From positions 1-32,963 of the forward strand of contig CAZSQB010000007.1 of assembly GCA_964608945.1 (NCBI GenBank): a DNA stretch of 32,963 nucleotides, given 5' to 3'. The first letter of the stretch is position 1. The number at the start of each line of letters is the position of its first letter. Positions 8,760-16,630 of this stretch are shown here, in pieces. The DNA comes from CAYWEP01 sp964608945. GTDB lineage: Bacteria; Patescibacteriota; Microgenomatia; Levybacterales; UBA12049. Both the position numbers and the translations under genes were made by a program. The notes beneath the pieces were generated by a model. It was not told where the DNA came from, did no database searches, and saw nothing but the letters and a program-made list of their open reading frames with translations.

Positions 8760-9067
8760 AAGGACTTGGTACTAAATGCCAACAGCGCAAGAAAACCACC
8801 GACAACAGCTCTATTTCCTGCGATCTTGGCAAATTTGTCGGTCTGTGCTACATTTTTTCGTATAATAAATATTGAAATTGCCGCAAGGATAAGAAAGGGA
8901 ATTAAGGAGAGGAGAGAATAGGAAGTTATAGACAAAAAATCAATGTAATCATATTCAAGGTAATATGTTTCTCCTGTTAGAATCTTTGCCCAGATATAAG
9001 TGATAAAAGGCAGCAATATACCAACTGCTGAATAAAAGATAAATATGAATCGCTTATTTTTGTTCAT
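8720..9067 (-). CDS. Small multi-pass membrane protein, possibly the N-terminal part of the downstream gene
   Basis: 115 residues from ATG 9067 (a TTG at 9079 would add four). Three hydrophobic segments at about 6-28, 45-67 and 85-102. The family is not recognised. The last 16 residues, beyond FSTKS, are Leu/Cys-rich and unlike a normal terminus. At that point the downstream FG-GAP-like gene opens in the -1 frame and continues with a fourth helix. This fits either an overlapping gene pair or one gene broken by a one-base indel near 8760-8775. Confidence 0.5.
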   Translation of the reverse strand: MNKNKRFIFIFYSAVGILLPFITYIWAKILTGETYYLEYDYIDFLSITSYSLLSLIPFLILAAISIFIIRKNVAQTDKFAKIAGNRAVVGGFLALLAFSTKSLCLQCLLLMLKVA

Positions 9068-9103
9068 TGTGATTTTCAATCAAAATAAAAGTATCTATAG
9101 ATG

Positions 9104-9120
9104 AGTCTATCTCATAGACT
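9104..9120 (-). other. Short hairpin downstream of pyrE
   Basis: Perfect 7-base inverted repeat AGTCTAT/ATAGACT with a 3-base loop, starting 25 bases after the pyrE stop. A T-rich run follows only after a gap of over ten bases, so termination is possible but not well supported. Confidence 0.3.
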
Positions 9121-9145
9121 ATATGCTTGCAAGATATCTTAGTCA

Positions 9146-9772
9146 TTAAGGGCGTTTTTGCTGTTCGAGGAACTTTTTCCCGTGGCCAACCTTTGTATTT
9201 ATCGGGAGGCCTTTTTTACATAGTTCGCATACGTCCGCATCCCACGCTTCAGCAGGGAGCACGCCGAGAGAGAAAAATGGTGCGCCAAACATATCATCGT
9301 TTACCTCTTTTGGATTTCGATTCACCATAACACCAACCGATACGACATTGGCTCCTGCTTTTTTCGCGGCGTTAACAACTTTCAAGACTGACCCGCCGGT
9401 ATTGGTGAGGTCTTCAATAACAACGACATTTTTACCTGAAATGAGCTTGTCGTATCCTCTTTTTAACACTTGGTTGCTCTCCGCGTCTTTTTCTGTATAT
9501 ACTCCAAGGATTTCTTTTTGTTCCATATCCGATAAGTGAGACGCGGTCCATTGTGAGAGAACAATGCCTCCGAGCGCAGGCGCCAGTACGGCATCTATAT
9601 CAAGGCCTTTTACTTTCTCAGCAAACATACGGCCGATCTCAGAGGAAAACTTTGTATGTGGATAAATTGCATCTTTATTGATATAGACGGAGCCGTGCTT
9701 GCCTGAAGTATAAACAATATGGCTGTCAGTAATAACTGCTTGTGTTTGTTTTAAAATATCAAGAATGTCCAT
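9146..9772 (-). CDS. pyrE: Orotate phosphoribosyltransferase
   Basis: Converts orotate and PRPP to orotidine 5'-monophosphate, the fifth step of UMP synthesis, in the cytoplasm. 208 residues, normal length. Seen: the N-terminal substrate region YTSGKHGSVYINKD (21-34), the PRPP-binding motif VVVIEDLTNTGGS (116-128, with acidic pair E120-D121), and a C-terminal tail with C182xxC185 and INTKVGHGKKFL, common to the OPRT subgroup of many uncultured bacteria and archaea. It overlaps the 3' end of pyrF by 14 bases, so it is translated as part of a pyrF-pyrE unit. No separate promoter seen. Confidence 0.93.
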   Translation of the reverse strand: MDILDILKQTQAVITDSHIVYTSGKHGSVYINKDAIYPHTKFSSEIGRMFAEKVKGLDIDAVLAPALGGIVLSQWTASHLSDMEQKEILGVYTEKDAESNQVLKRGYDKLISGKNVVVIEDLTNTGGSVLKVVNAAKKAGANVVSVGVMVNRNPKEVNDDMFGAPFFSLGVLPAEAWDADVCELCKKGLPINTKVGHGKKFLEQQKRP

Positions 9773-10589
9773 TGCGGTATTGATTGATTTGATTTTTTAA
9801 CTTCATTGCTTCGTTTCTGGCTGCATCAGCAGAATCCGCTCCATTTGATGCATAGATTATCCCACGCGAGGAGTGGATAATCAATCCTGATCCATCTGGT
9901 CGCAGGCCATTCTTCAAAGTTTGTTCCAAATCTCCTCCTTGTGCGCCGATACCTGGGACGAGGAAGAACATATCTGGTGTTAACTCACGGATCTGTTTCA
10001 TTTCATCAGGATACGTTGCGCCAATGACCATAAGACAGTTACCGTATTTTTCATTCCAGGCAATGATCTTCTCTGCGACTCTCATATAAAACGGTTGTCC
10101 ATCGACTACCAAATCCTGGAAATCTTTTGCTCCGGGATTAGAGGTTCTACAGAGTATGATAATGCCTTTATCTTGGTATTTAAGAAATGGTTCAACAGAA
10201 TCTCCTCCAAGATACGGGCTTACTGTTACGGCATCTGCTGCAAATACCTCAAAGACTTCTCGTGCGTACTGTTCTGCTGTTGATCCAATGTCGCCTCGCT
10301 TTGCGTCCAAGATTATCGGGATATCTGGATAGTTGATTTGAATATAGTAAATTGATTTCATCAGCTGCTGAATACCGGGAATTCCCAGTGCGCTATAGTA
10401 TGCGATTTGAAACTTATACGAGCATACGAGGTCGTGGGTTTTGTCAATAATTTGTTTGTTAAACTCAAATTGTGGGAATTCACTCTGTTTTAGGTGAGCC
10501 GGGAGTTTTTTTGGATCGGTATCTAAACCTATGCAAAGGAGAGAATTATTTTTCTCAATCGTAGTTTTGAGTTTTTGTTGAAATGTCAT
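9759..10589 (-). CDS. pyrF: Orotidine 5'-phosphate decarboxylase
   Basis: Decarboxylates OMP to UMP, the last step of the pathway. 276 residues, the length of the PyrF type 2 subfamily rather than the about 230-residue E. coli type. Seen: GLDTDP (21-26) at the end of the first strand, the catalytic charge network LDAKRGDIG (94-102: D95, K97, D100), VSPYLGGDS, and the phosphate-binding end PGIGAQGGD. Followed directly by pyrE (overlap) and preceded by pyrD after an 84-base gap that holds its own -10-like box. Confidence 0.95.
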   Translation of the reverse strand: MTFQQKLKTTIEKNNSLLCIGLDTDPKKLPAHLKQSEFPQFEFNKQIIDKTHDLVCSYKFQIAYYSALGIPGIQQLMKSIYYIQINYPDIPIILDAKRGDIGSTAEQYAREVFEVFAADAVTVSPYLGGDSVEPFLKYQDKGIIILCRTSNPGAKDFQDLVVDGQPFYMRVAEKIIAWNEKYGNCLMVIGATYPDEMKQIRELTPDMFFLVPGIGAQGGDLEQTLKNGLRPDGSGLIIHSSRGIIYASNGADSADAARNEAMKLKNQINQYRNGHS

Positions 10590-10595
10590 ATGTAT

Positions 10596-10601
10596 AATAT
10601 A
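10596..10601 (-). promoter_or_regulatory. Putative -10 box of pyrF-pyrE (leaderless)
   Basis: TATATT (5 of 6 to consensus) on the minus strand ends 6 bases before the pyrF ATG at 10589, so transcription would start at or next to the ATG. No convincing -35 box and no Shine-Dalgarno sequence. Confidence 0.4.
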
Positions 10602-10673
10602 CTAACTTACTATACAATGTATCTTTGGTTGTATTTTGTACTGTTTGACAAGCATAGCTTACCTAAATAGTGG

Positions 10674-11765
10674 CTATTTTCCCTCATTTTCTTTTTGCCA
10701 GATTTCGTAGGCAAGGTATGGATTCCACATGGCGCCGGTTGCGGATTGGACTGCGTCTGCACCTGCTTTTCTGTATTCCATATAATCATCAGGCATCATG
10801 ACGCCGCCGACTCCCACTATTGCGTAGTTCGCGTGGAGCTTGTCACGAAGTTTTGCAAGCTTTTTTACCATATCAAACCCAGCCCATTTAATACCAGCAC
10901 CGCAAATGCCACTCGTTGCTCTTCCTTTTCCTGGAAGTGCTTGATTTCCGTTTTCATCAACAACAGGTGCTGGGATGGTGTTAATCGCTGCGACTCCATC
11001 TATAAAAGGAGTAATTTTCTTCATTATTTTTTCAAGTAAGACTTCTTGCTCTTGGTTAAAATAGCCAAACTTTGCCAACATTTTAGTATTTCCGATTTTT
11101 TCTCTGGTTTTTCTACAAATAGCTTCGACGGCGATAGGTGAGTAGCAGATAATACCTTCGTTGGCGACGTTGGGACAGGAGAGGTTTACTTCAACTACCT
11201 TAACACCTGTTTGGTTGGCTAGCTCTGCTGCGAGGGCAAAATCGTCGTAGTAGTCTTCGTCTGAAAAACCTTTTTGAATTGTGCCTACGACGCTTGCTAT
11301 AAGAAGTTGTCCGTCGCCTTCATCTGTTAATGCTCTCTTCATATCTTCTTGCCAAAGGCGAGCTTCTTGTGATGGGTTACCAAAAGAGTTAGTGATACTG
11401 AATTCGGTTGGCTCTTTGTCAGTTGTTGCTCTAGCTATGAGGGGTTTTTCGGCTCTTTCGAGTGTAAGGTCGCCGTCATCATCGACAAATAGCACATTGG
11501 GAAATTCATTGCAGGGAAACGGTACTGAGCGGCGAGTTTTGTAATCAACCACGTCAAAACCAAAATCAAATGCTGCTTTAATAAACTTGGAATTTAAGAG
11601 TGGTCCAGACGGGATGCCAAATGGTAAATTCACATCGAAGCCTAAAAACTTATACGTTTTTGTGATGTTTCGAATAGGTGGTTTGAGGTCTTGGGAAAGA
11701 AGAGAAGGCCCTTTTTTATTGTTTTCCTCGTAGGAGATTGAAGGATCAAAAAATGCGGGTTGCAT
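10674..11765 (-). CDS. pyrD: Dihydroorotate dehydrogenase-like flavoprotein
   Basis: Predicted to oxidise dihydroorotate to orotate with FMN. 363 residues forming a TIM barrel. Seen: FGIPSGPLLNSKFIKAAFDFG (near 49-70), FMN/substrate loop NSFGNPS (126-132), NLSCPN (194-199, whose Asn residues contact orotate in the family), K232 in AKFG, and the FMN phosphate site VGVGGVMMPDDY (317-328) with SATGAMW. The context with pyrF and pyrE supports a pyrimidine role. It resembles class 1 enzymes more than membrane-bound class 2, but the N-terminal extension is unusual and the electron acceptor is unclear. No pyrB or pyrC is nearby. It starts 8 bases after the atpC stop. Confidence 0.8.
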   Translation of the reverse strand: MQPAFFDPSISYEENNKKGPSLLSQDLKPPIRNITKTYKFLGFDVNLPFGIPSGPLLNSKFIKAAFDFGFDVVDYKTRRSVPFPCNEFPNVLFVDDDGDLTLERAEKPLIARATTDKEPTEFSITNSFGNPSQEARLWQEDMKRALTDEGDGQLLIASVVGTIQKGFSDEDYYDDFALAAELANQTGVKVVEVNLSCPNVANEGIICYSPIAVEAICRKTREKIGNTKMLAKFGYFNQEQEVLLEKIMKKITPFIDGVAAINTIPAPVVDENGNQALPGKGRATSGICGAGIKWAGFDMVKKLAKLRDKLHANYAIVGVGGVMMPDDYMEYRKAGADAVQSATGAMWNPYLAYEIWQKENEGK

Positions 11766-11772
11766 GCTGCTT

Positions 11773-11778
11773 ATTATA
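11773..11778 (-). promoter_or_regulatory. Putative -10 box of pyrD overlapping the atpC stop codon
   Basis: A perfect TATAAT on the minus strand ends 7 bases before the pyrD ATG and shares bases with the TAA stop of atpC (11774-11776). It implies a leaderless or 1-base-leader transcript. No good -35 at 16-18 bases, so read-through from the atp operon is an alternative. Confidence 0.4.
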
Positions 11779-12196
11779 CACCAATCTTGCCGCTGTGGCG
11801 GCGGCGGACGACTTTTAGCTCTGCAATTGCGCGGCGGAAATCAGCTTGCACTGTTGCGAACTCTCGTTCTGTCATGTGCTCTCGCTCTTCTTTCATTTTT
11901 TTCTCTGCTCTTTGCTGTGCTTCGAGTGCTTTTTTTGCATCGATCTCCTCAGACCGCACTGCATGGTCTGACAGAAGAGAGATTTTGTCATGCGCGATTT
12001 GCAGAAATCCGCCAGTAACTGCGAGGTGTTGGGTCTTGCCTTTTTGCTTGATGGTCATTTCGCCTGGTTCAAGCTGCGTCAGGAGATTGACGTGGTGGGG
12101 GAGAATAGCGATCTCACCATTGACTGTTGGGACAATGAGTTCGTCTATTTCTTCTGAAAAAACTACTTTTTCGGGAGTAATGATTTCTAAAAACAT
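11774..12196 (-). CDS. atpC: ATP synthase F1 subunit epsilon
   Basis: Central-stalk subunit that couples rotation and can inhibit ATP hydrolysis. 140 residues. Seen: N-terminal beta-sandwich with ITPEKVVFSEEIDELIVPTVNGEIAILP (near 6-33) and the start of the HHVNLLTQLEPG strand, then a C-terminal helical part from about residue 90 with many charged residues. Last gene of the atp operon, separated from atpD by a repeat-filled gap of 86 bases. Confidence 0.95.
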   Translation of the reverse strand: MFLEIITPEKVVFSEEIDELIVPTVNGEIAILPHHVNLLTQLEPGEMTIKQKGKTQHLAVTGGFLQIAHDKISLLSDHAVRSEEIDAKKALEAQQRAEKKMKEEREHMTEREFATVQADFRRAIAELKVVRRRHSGKIGV

Positions 12197-12200
12197 AAGT

Positions 12201-12282
12201 AAAGATATTAAGATATTGGGATACTAGGATATTAGGTGAAGAAAGAAGAAATCACATAATATCTTAATCTCCTAATATCTCA
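12201..12282. repeat. Octamer repeat array, inverted arms, in the atpD-atpC gap
   Basis: Left arm: four 8-base units in a row (AAAGATAT, TAAGATAT, TGGGATAC, TAGGATAT; 12201-12232). Right arm: the same type of unit inverted (ATATCTTA, ATCTCCTA, ATATCTCA; 12259-12282). It fills nearly the whole gap. Confidence 0.75.
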
Positions 12283-13692
12283 TCATTTTAGCTTCTTGGC
12301 ATTCTCAACGACTTCTTCGATGCCACCAGCCATGAAGAATGCTTGTTCAGGGATGCTGTCGTGTTTGCCATCGAGAATTTCTTTAAAGCTGCGGACTGTG
12401 TCTTCGATCTTAACGTATTTTCCTGGAATACCGGTAAATACTTCAGCAACGAACATTGGCTGGCTTAAGAAGCGCTCAATTTTTCTCGCTCTTGCGACAA
12501 TCTGCTTATCTTCATCTGACAACTCGTCTACACCAAGGATTGCGATAATATCTTGTAAGTCTTTATATCGCTGCAGAACCTTTTGTACGCTCCGTGCGAC
12601 GTCGTAGTGGTCATTGCCAACAACATTTGGATCAAGGATCCGACTCGTTGATGCGAGCGGGTCAACTGCCGGGTAAATACCTTTTTCCGCAATTGACCGC
12701 TCAAGAGCAATTGATCCATCCATGTGCGCGAAGGTGGTAGCTGGCGCTGGGTCAGTGTAGTCGTCTGCTGGGACATAGACTGCTTGGAGTGAGGTTATAG
12801 AACCTTTTTTTGTACTTGTGATGCGTTCTTGGAGCTGTCCCATTTCGGTTGCGAGGGTTGGTTGGTAGCCTACAGCCGATGGCATGCGGCCAAGGAGGGC
12901 TGAGACTTCAGATCCAGCCTGCGCAAAACGGAAGATGTTGTCGATGAAGAGTAGGACGTCTTCTTTTTTCTCGTCCCTGAAGTACTCGGCCATGGTGAGA
13001 GCGGTGAGCGCGACTCTGAGTCTATTTCCTGGTGGTTCGTTCATTTGGCCATAGACCATGACGGTTTTGTCCATGACCTTTGCTTCAAGCATTTCAAGCC
13101 ACAGATCTGTTCCTTCACGGGTGCGCTCGCCGACGCCTGCAAAAACTGAGTGACCCTTGTGTTCCATGGCAATATTGCGGATAAGCTCTTTTACAATTAC
13201 TGTTTTTCCAACGCCCGCGCCTCCGAAAATACCAATTTTTCCTCCTTTGGTGAATGGAGCAATAAGATCAATAACTTTAATACCTGTTTCAAGAATATGT
13301 GGTTTGGTTTCTTGATCGATAAGAGCTGGTGGCGCTTTGTGGATGACGTCTTTTTGGGTATTTTTTAGTGGTTCTTTCCCGTCGATTGGAAGGCCTAGTA
13401 TGTTGAATATTCTGCCTAAGGTTTGTTGCCCGACTGGGACTGAGATTGGCTCACCAGTGCGGATTACTTTCATGCCACGTGAGAGTCCGTCAGTTGAGCC
13501 GAAGGCGAGGGTTTTGACCTCATGGTCGCCGATCTCAAACTGTACTTCAAGGGTCAGTTGGGTTTTATTGGGTAGGTCGATTGTCAGTGCTTCGAAGATC
13601 TGCGGAAGACCGCCTTCAAAATACACATCGACGACCGGACCGGCGATGCGGATGATGATACCCTCGTCCATTTTTTTGTTATTTTGCGCCAT
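12283..13692 (-). CDS. atpD: ATP synthase F1 subunit beta (catalytic)
   Basis: Catalytic subunit of F1. 469 residues, normal length. Seen: N-terminal beta-barrel (IAGPVVDVYFEGGLP, 16-30), Walker A GGAGVGKT (157-164), catalytic Glu in GERTREG (E189), Walker B region LLFIDNIFRF, and the catch-loop region GSEVSALLGRMPSAVGYQPTL split around the DELSEED-type segment LGVDELSDEDK later in the C-terminal domain. ATG 13692 keeps a short polar leader; an internal Met at residue 8 is the alternative. Confidence 0.98.
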   Translation of the reverse strand: MAQNNKKMDEGIIIRIAGPVVDVYFEGGLPQIFEALTIDLPNKTQLTLEVQFEIGDHEVKTLAFGSTDGLSRGMKVIRTGEPISVPVGQQTLGRIFNILGLPIDGKEPLKNTQKDVIHKAPPALIDQETKPHILETGIKVIDLIAPFTKGGKIGIFGGAGVGKTVIVKELIRNIAMEHKGHSVFAGVGERTREGTDLWLEMLEAKVMDKTVMVYGQMNEPPGNRLRVALTALTMAEYFRDEKKEDVLLFIDNIFRFAQAGSEVSALLGRMPSAVGYQPTLATEMGQLQERITSTKKGSITSLQAVYVPADDYTDPAPATTFAHMDGSIALERSIAEKGIYPAVDPLASTSRILDPNVVGNDHYDVARSVQKVLQRYKDLQDIIAILGVDELSDEDKQIVARARKIERFLSQPMFVAEVFTGIPGKYVKIEDTVRSFKEILDGKHDSIPEQAFFMAGGIEEVVENAKKLK

Positions 13693-13699
13693 AGCCTGT

Positions 13700-13735
13700 A
13701 AGTTACCTAGGTAACTTAGGTCACTTAAGTAACTT
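13700..13735. repeat. Nonamer repeat array in the atpG-atpD gap
   Basis: Four 9-base units: AAGTTACCT, AGGTAACTT, AGGTCACTT, AAGTAACTT. The first is the exact reverse complement of the second. It fills most of the 46-base gap. The same monomers occur at 24378-24422. Confidence 0.8.
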
Positions 13736-13738
13736 ATG

Positions 13739-14608
13739 TTAGATTTCCCGCTGTCGGCCTCCGCCTATGTCTAGTAATTCATTTGTGATTTGGCTTTGCC
13801 GTGTCTTATTATACTCGAGTTTGAATCCTTCTATAATGTCTCTGGCGTTATTGGTTGCGTTTTGCATTGCGAACATGCGTGCTGCCTGTTCTGAGAGATA
13901 GCTCTCGAGCAGGAATTGGTAGAGAGACATTTCCAGATAGTGATTTAGGAGAGTTGGCAGTATTTCACCAATCGGTGGTTCATATAGTTGGGATTGGCTT
14001 CCCTTTTGATCCTCTTCTTCTGTTTTTGCATCTACAAGTGAGATAGGGAGGAGTGTTGTGATTTTTGGCGTCTGGGAGAAGACTGTGTTGAAATCTGTGT
14101 AGAGTACTCTTACATTTGAGACTTTTCCTGATAGGTACTGGTCATTTATGAGTTTGGCGAGTGGAAAGACAACATCAAATCGTGGTAGCGTTGTGCCAAA
14201 GACAAAGGCTGCGAGGATTTCATTTTTTAATTTTACAACCTGATTCTCAAGCTTTTTACCCATGACAATGTATGATGCGTTGGTGTCTTCTCTTGCGTAG
14301 CTAAAGAATTCTCGCATGAGATTTGTGATAAGGCCGCCGCACAGGCCTTTGTCAGGTGAGAGTGCGATGATGAGTGTCTTGTTGTTTTCTCCAGGAGGTG
14401 TAATATATGGATGAGCAGATTTGTCTTCGACTTTGTCTGATACATCTTTGGCAAGGGTTGTTAATTTTTTGACATATGGGCGTGATGCGAGCGCAGCGTT
14501 TTGTGCTTTTCTTAGATTTGAAGCAGCGATCATCTGCATCGCCCGAGTCGCTTTTGCGACATTTGATGCAGCCTTGATACGTCTTCGCAATGTGAGTAGA
14601 GTTGCCAT
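13739..14608 (-). CDS. atpG: ATP synthase F1 subunit gamma
   Basis: Rotor shaft of F1. 289 residues, normal length. Seen: N-terminal coiled-coil helix LLTLRRRIKAASNVAKATRAMQMIAASN-type sequence (about 4-31), the Rossmann-like middle with ALSPDKGLCGGLITN (near 83-97), and the C-terminal helix with MFAMQNATNNARDIIEGF and NKTRQSQITNELLDI (near 240-282), both highly conserved. Flanked on both sides by repeat-filled gaps. Confidence 0.97.
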   Translation of the reverse strand: MATLLTLRRRIKAASNVAKATRAMQMIAASNLRKAQNAALASRPYVKKLTTLAKDVSDKVEDKSAHPYITPPGENNKTLIIALSPDKGLCGGLITNLMREFFSYAREDTNASYIVMGKKLENQVVKLKNEILAAFVFGTTLPRFDVVFPLAKLINDQYLSGKVSNVRVLYTDFNTVFSQTPKITTLLPISLVDAKTEEEDQKGSQSQLYEPPIGEILPTLLNHYLEMSLYQFLLESYLSEQAARMFAMQNATNNARDIIEGFKLEYNKTRQSQITNELLDIGGGRQREI

Positions 14609-14618
14609 ATCTTAATAA

Positions 14619-14751
14619 GTCCGAAATCCGAATATCGAAATACGAAACAAATCCAAATGTTCTAAATTCGAATGTTCAAAACGCTTTTGAATTTTTGACA
14701 TTTGTATTTTGGTCATTGTTTCGGATTTCGTGCTTTGGTATTCGGATTTTT
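14619..14751. repeat. Heptamer repeat element with inverted arms in the atpA-atpG gap
   Basis: Left arm: 7-base units GTCCGAA, ATCCGAA, TATCGAA, ATACGAA (14619-14646), decaying into CAAAT-type units. Right arm on the opposite strand: ATCCGAA, TACCAAA, GCACGAA, ATCCGAA. The element covers almost all of the 144-base gap between atpA and atpG. Confidence 0.75.
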
Positions 14752-14752
14752 G

Positions 14753-16279
14753 TTAGGCAGAGAATCCCTTCTTAAACTCTTCGATCATTTTGTCGACTTC
14801 TTTTAGTTCTTCTTCGGTTAATTTTTTGCCGTTTTCGAGAATATCCCCGACTTTGGAATTTTTCTTGTTCTTTGCATATTCTTGGAGTTCTTGTTCAAAT
14901 CTCGAGACTGCTTCGCCTGGGATATCATCGAGGTGGCCGCGGGTTACTGCAATAATGCTAAGGAGTTCTTGTGCTTCTGTCATTGGGCGGTATTGTGGTT
15001 GTTTGAAGAGCTCGGTGATACGTTTGCCGCGTTCGAGCTGCTTTTGGGTTGCTGGATCGAGATCTGAGCCGAATTGGGCAAAAGCCGCAAGCTCTCGATA
15101 CTGTGCTAACTCGAGTTTCATTTTACCTGCGACTGATTTCAAAGCGCCTGTTTGGGCTGCGGTACCGACACGAGAGACAGAAATACCGACGTTGATTGCT
15201 GGTCTTATGCCAGCATTAAACAGGTCGTTCTCAACGAAGATCTGGCCATCTGTGATAGATATAATATTGGTTGGAATGTATGAGGAGATGTCTCCTGCTT
15301 GTGTTTCGATGATTGGGAGTGCTGTGATTGAACCGCCGCCGTTTTTCTTGTTGAGCTTCACTGCGCGCTCCAAAAGACGAGAATGAAGATAGAAGATGTC
15401 TCCTGGATATGCTTCGCGGCCGGCTGGGCGGCCAAGAACGAGTGAGATTTGGCGATATGCCCATGCGTGTTTGGTAAGATCATCATGGACGACAAGCACA
15501 TCCTCGCCTTTTTCGAGGAAATATTCGGCGATCGCTGTTCCTGCGTACGGTGCGAGGTATTGGAGGGTTGGCGGGTCTGAGGCGTTGGCCGCGACGATGA
15601 TTGAGTAATCTATAGCACCCTCTTCTTTTAATTTGCCGATGATTTGGGCGACTGTGCTTTGCTTTTGACCGATTGCAACGTATACGCAAATGACTCTTTT
15701 TAGGCCGCCTGCCTTGTTGTTTTTCTGATTGAGGATTGTGTCGATTGCTATTGCGGTCTTTCCTAAGCCCCTGTCTCCAATGATAAGCTCTCTTTGCCCG
15801 CGTCCGATTGGAATCATGGCGTCTATTGCTTTGATACCTGTTTTTAATGGTGTATCGACTGGTTCGCGTTCGATAACGCCTGCTGCTATTCTTTCAAGCG
15901 GCATGATGCTTCCTTTTTTAATCTGGGGTTTTCCGTCGAGTGGAAGACCGAGTGGGTTAACGACTCGTCCTAAGATCTCGTCATTCACCAGAATACTCAG
16001 CAATCTGCCAGTTGTTTTGGCTGTATCCCCTTCTTTTAGATCGGTCGCTCGGTCAAGAAGAATGATTGAGACATAGTCTTCATCAAGATTTAATACTACT
16101 CCTGTTGAGCCATTTGAGAAATCGATCAACTCTCCCATCATAGCTCTTGAGAGGCCTGAGAGCCTTGCGACGCCGTCGTAGAATTTTTCTACAGTTCCGA
16201 CGTTGAGCTCTTTTATATCGCCTGGGTAAGCTCTGAGCTTATTTTCTAGTTGTTTTATAATATCTTCTGGATCGATCAT
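14753..16279 (-). CDS. atpA: ATP synthase F1 subunit alpha
   Basis: Non-catalytic nucleotide-binding subunit of F1. 508 residues, normal length. Seen: beta-barrel domain with VARLSGLSRAMMGELI (37-52), Walker A GDRGLGKT (168-175), the QKQSTVAQI segment, the alpha-specific arginine-finger region ISVSRVGTAAQ, and a C-terminal helical bundle. The start overlaps atpH by four bases (ATGA), a typical coupled pair. Confidence 0.98.
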   Translation of the reverse strand: MIDPEDIIKQLENKLRAYPGDIKELNVGTVEKFYDGVARLSGLSRAMMGELIDFSNGSTGVVLNLDEDYVSIILLDRATDLKEGDTAKTTGRLLSILVNDEILGRVVNPLGLPLDGKPQIKKGSIMPLERIAAGVIEREPVDTPLKTGIKAIDAMIPIGRGQRELIIGDRGLGKTAIAIDTILNQKNNKAGGLKRVICVYVAIGQKQSTVAQIIGKLKEEGAIDYSIIVAANASDPPTLQYLAPYAGTAIAEYFLEKGEDVLVVHDDLTKHAWAYRQISLVLGRPAGREAYPGDIFYLHSRLLERAVKLNKKNGGGSITALPIIETQAGDISSYIPTNIISITDGQIFVENDLFNAGIRPAINVGISVSRVGTAAQTGALKSVAGKMKLELAQYRELAAFAQFGSDLDPATQKQLERGKRITELFKQPQYRPMTEAQELLSIIAVTRGHLDDIPGEAVSRFEQELQEYAKNKKNSKVGDILENGKKLTEEELKEVDKMIEEFKKGFSA

Positions 16280-16629
16280 ATTTCTTCCTCGATAAACTCA
16301 CTCATACGGTGTAATGAATCGCGTATGTTCATTTCATAGACAGTGTCTGTATTTAAGATTCGTAAACCCAATATGAGCGACTGGTCTGTCTGTACTACGA
16401 TTGTTTTATTTGGAAAAAGATTTTTCAAGTCTTCCTGCTCTTTTTTATCGAGCGGGAAGGCAGATGTGATTGTAACTTTTGAGCGTAGCTCTTGCAATTT
16501 TACTGCGTTAATATACTTCTTTAATTCTTTTCTTCGTAAGAGTGCGGCAATTCTATTTACTTTTTCACTATCTAATTTGCCATCTGAATAGCTTGCTTTT
16601 ACGAGTTTGGTTATTAGTTTTCTTTTCAT
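16276..16629 (-). CDS. atpH: ATP synthase F1 subunit delta, unusually short
   Basis: Peripheral-stalk subunit linking subunit b to the top of F1. Only 117 residues against about 175-185 usually. The C-terminal part matches the family: VTITSAFPLDKKEQEDL (near 52-68), then VQTDQSLILGLRILNTDTVYEMNIRDSLHRM (79-109), equivalent to the conserved end that holds a Gly-rich strand. The N-terminal six-helix domain is reduced to about 45 residues. Position between atpF and atpA supports the call. It overlaps atpA by 4 bases and lies one base after atpF. Confidence 0.9.
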   Translation of the reverse strand: MKRKLITKLVKASYSDGKLDSEKVNRIAALLRRKELKKYINAVKLQELRSKVTITSAFPLDKKEQEDLKNLFPNKTIVVQTDQSLILGLRILNTDTVYEMNIRDSLHRMSEFIEEEI

Positions 16630-16630
16630 G

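Noticed and set aside
8720..8775. Programmed -1 frameshift site
   Set aside because: No slippery heptamer and no clear downstream pseudoknot in the overlap; an indel or ordinary overlap is simpler.
10633..10660. TTGACA on the plus strand upstream of 10674
   Set aside because: No good -10 at the right distance and no plus-strand gene downstream.
11760..12227. 155-codon plus-strand open frame
   Set aside because: Antisense to atpC, rich in Ser/Cys/Arg, with no recognisable domain.
14790..15386. 198-codon plus-strand open frame
   Set aside because: Antisense to the highly conserved atpA; Ser/Arg-rich low-quality translation typical of a shadow frame.
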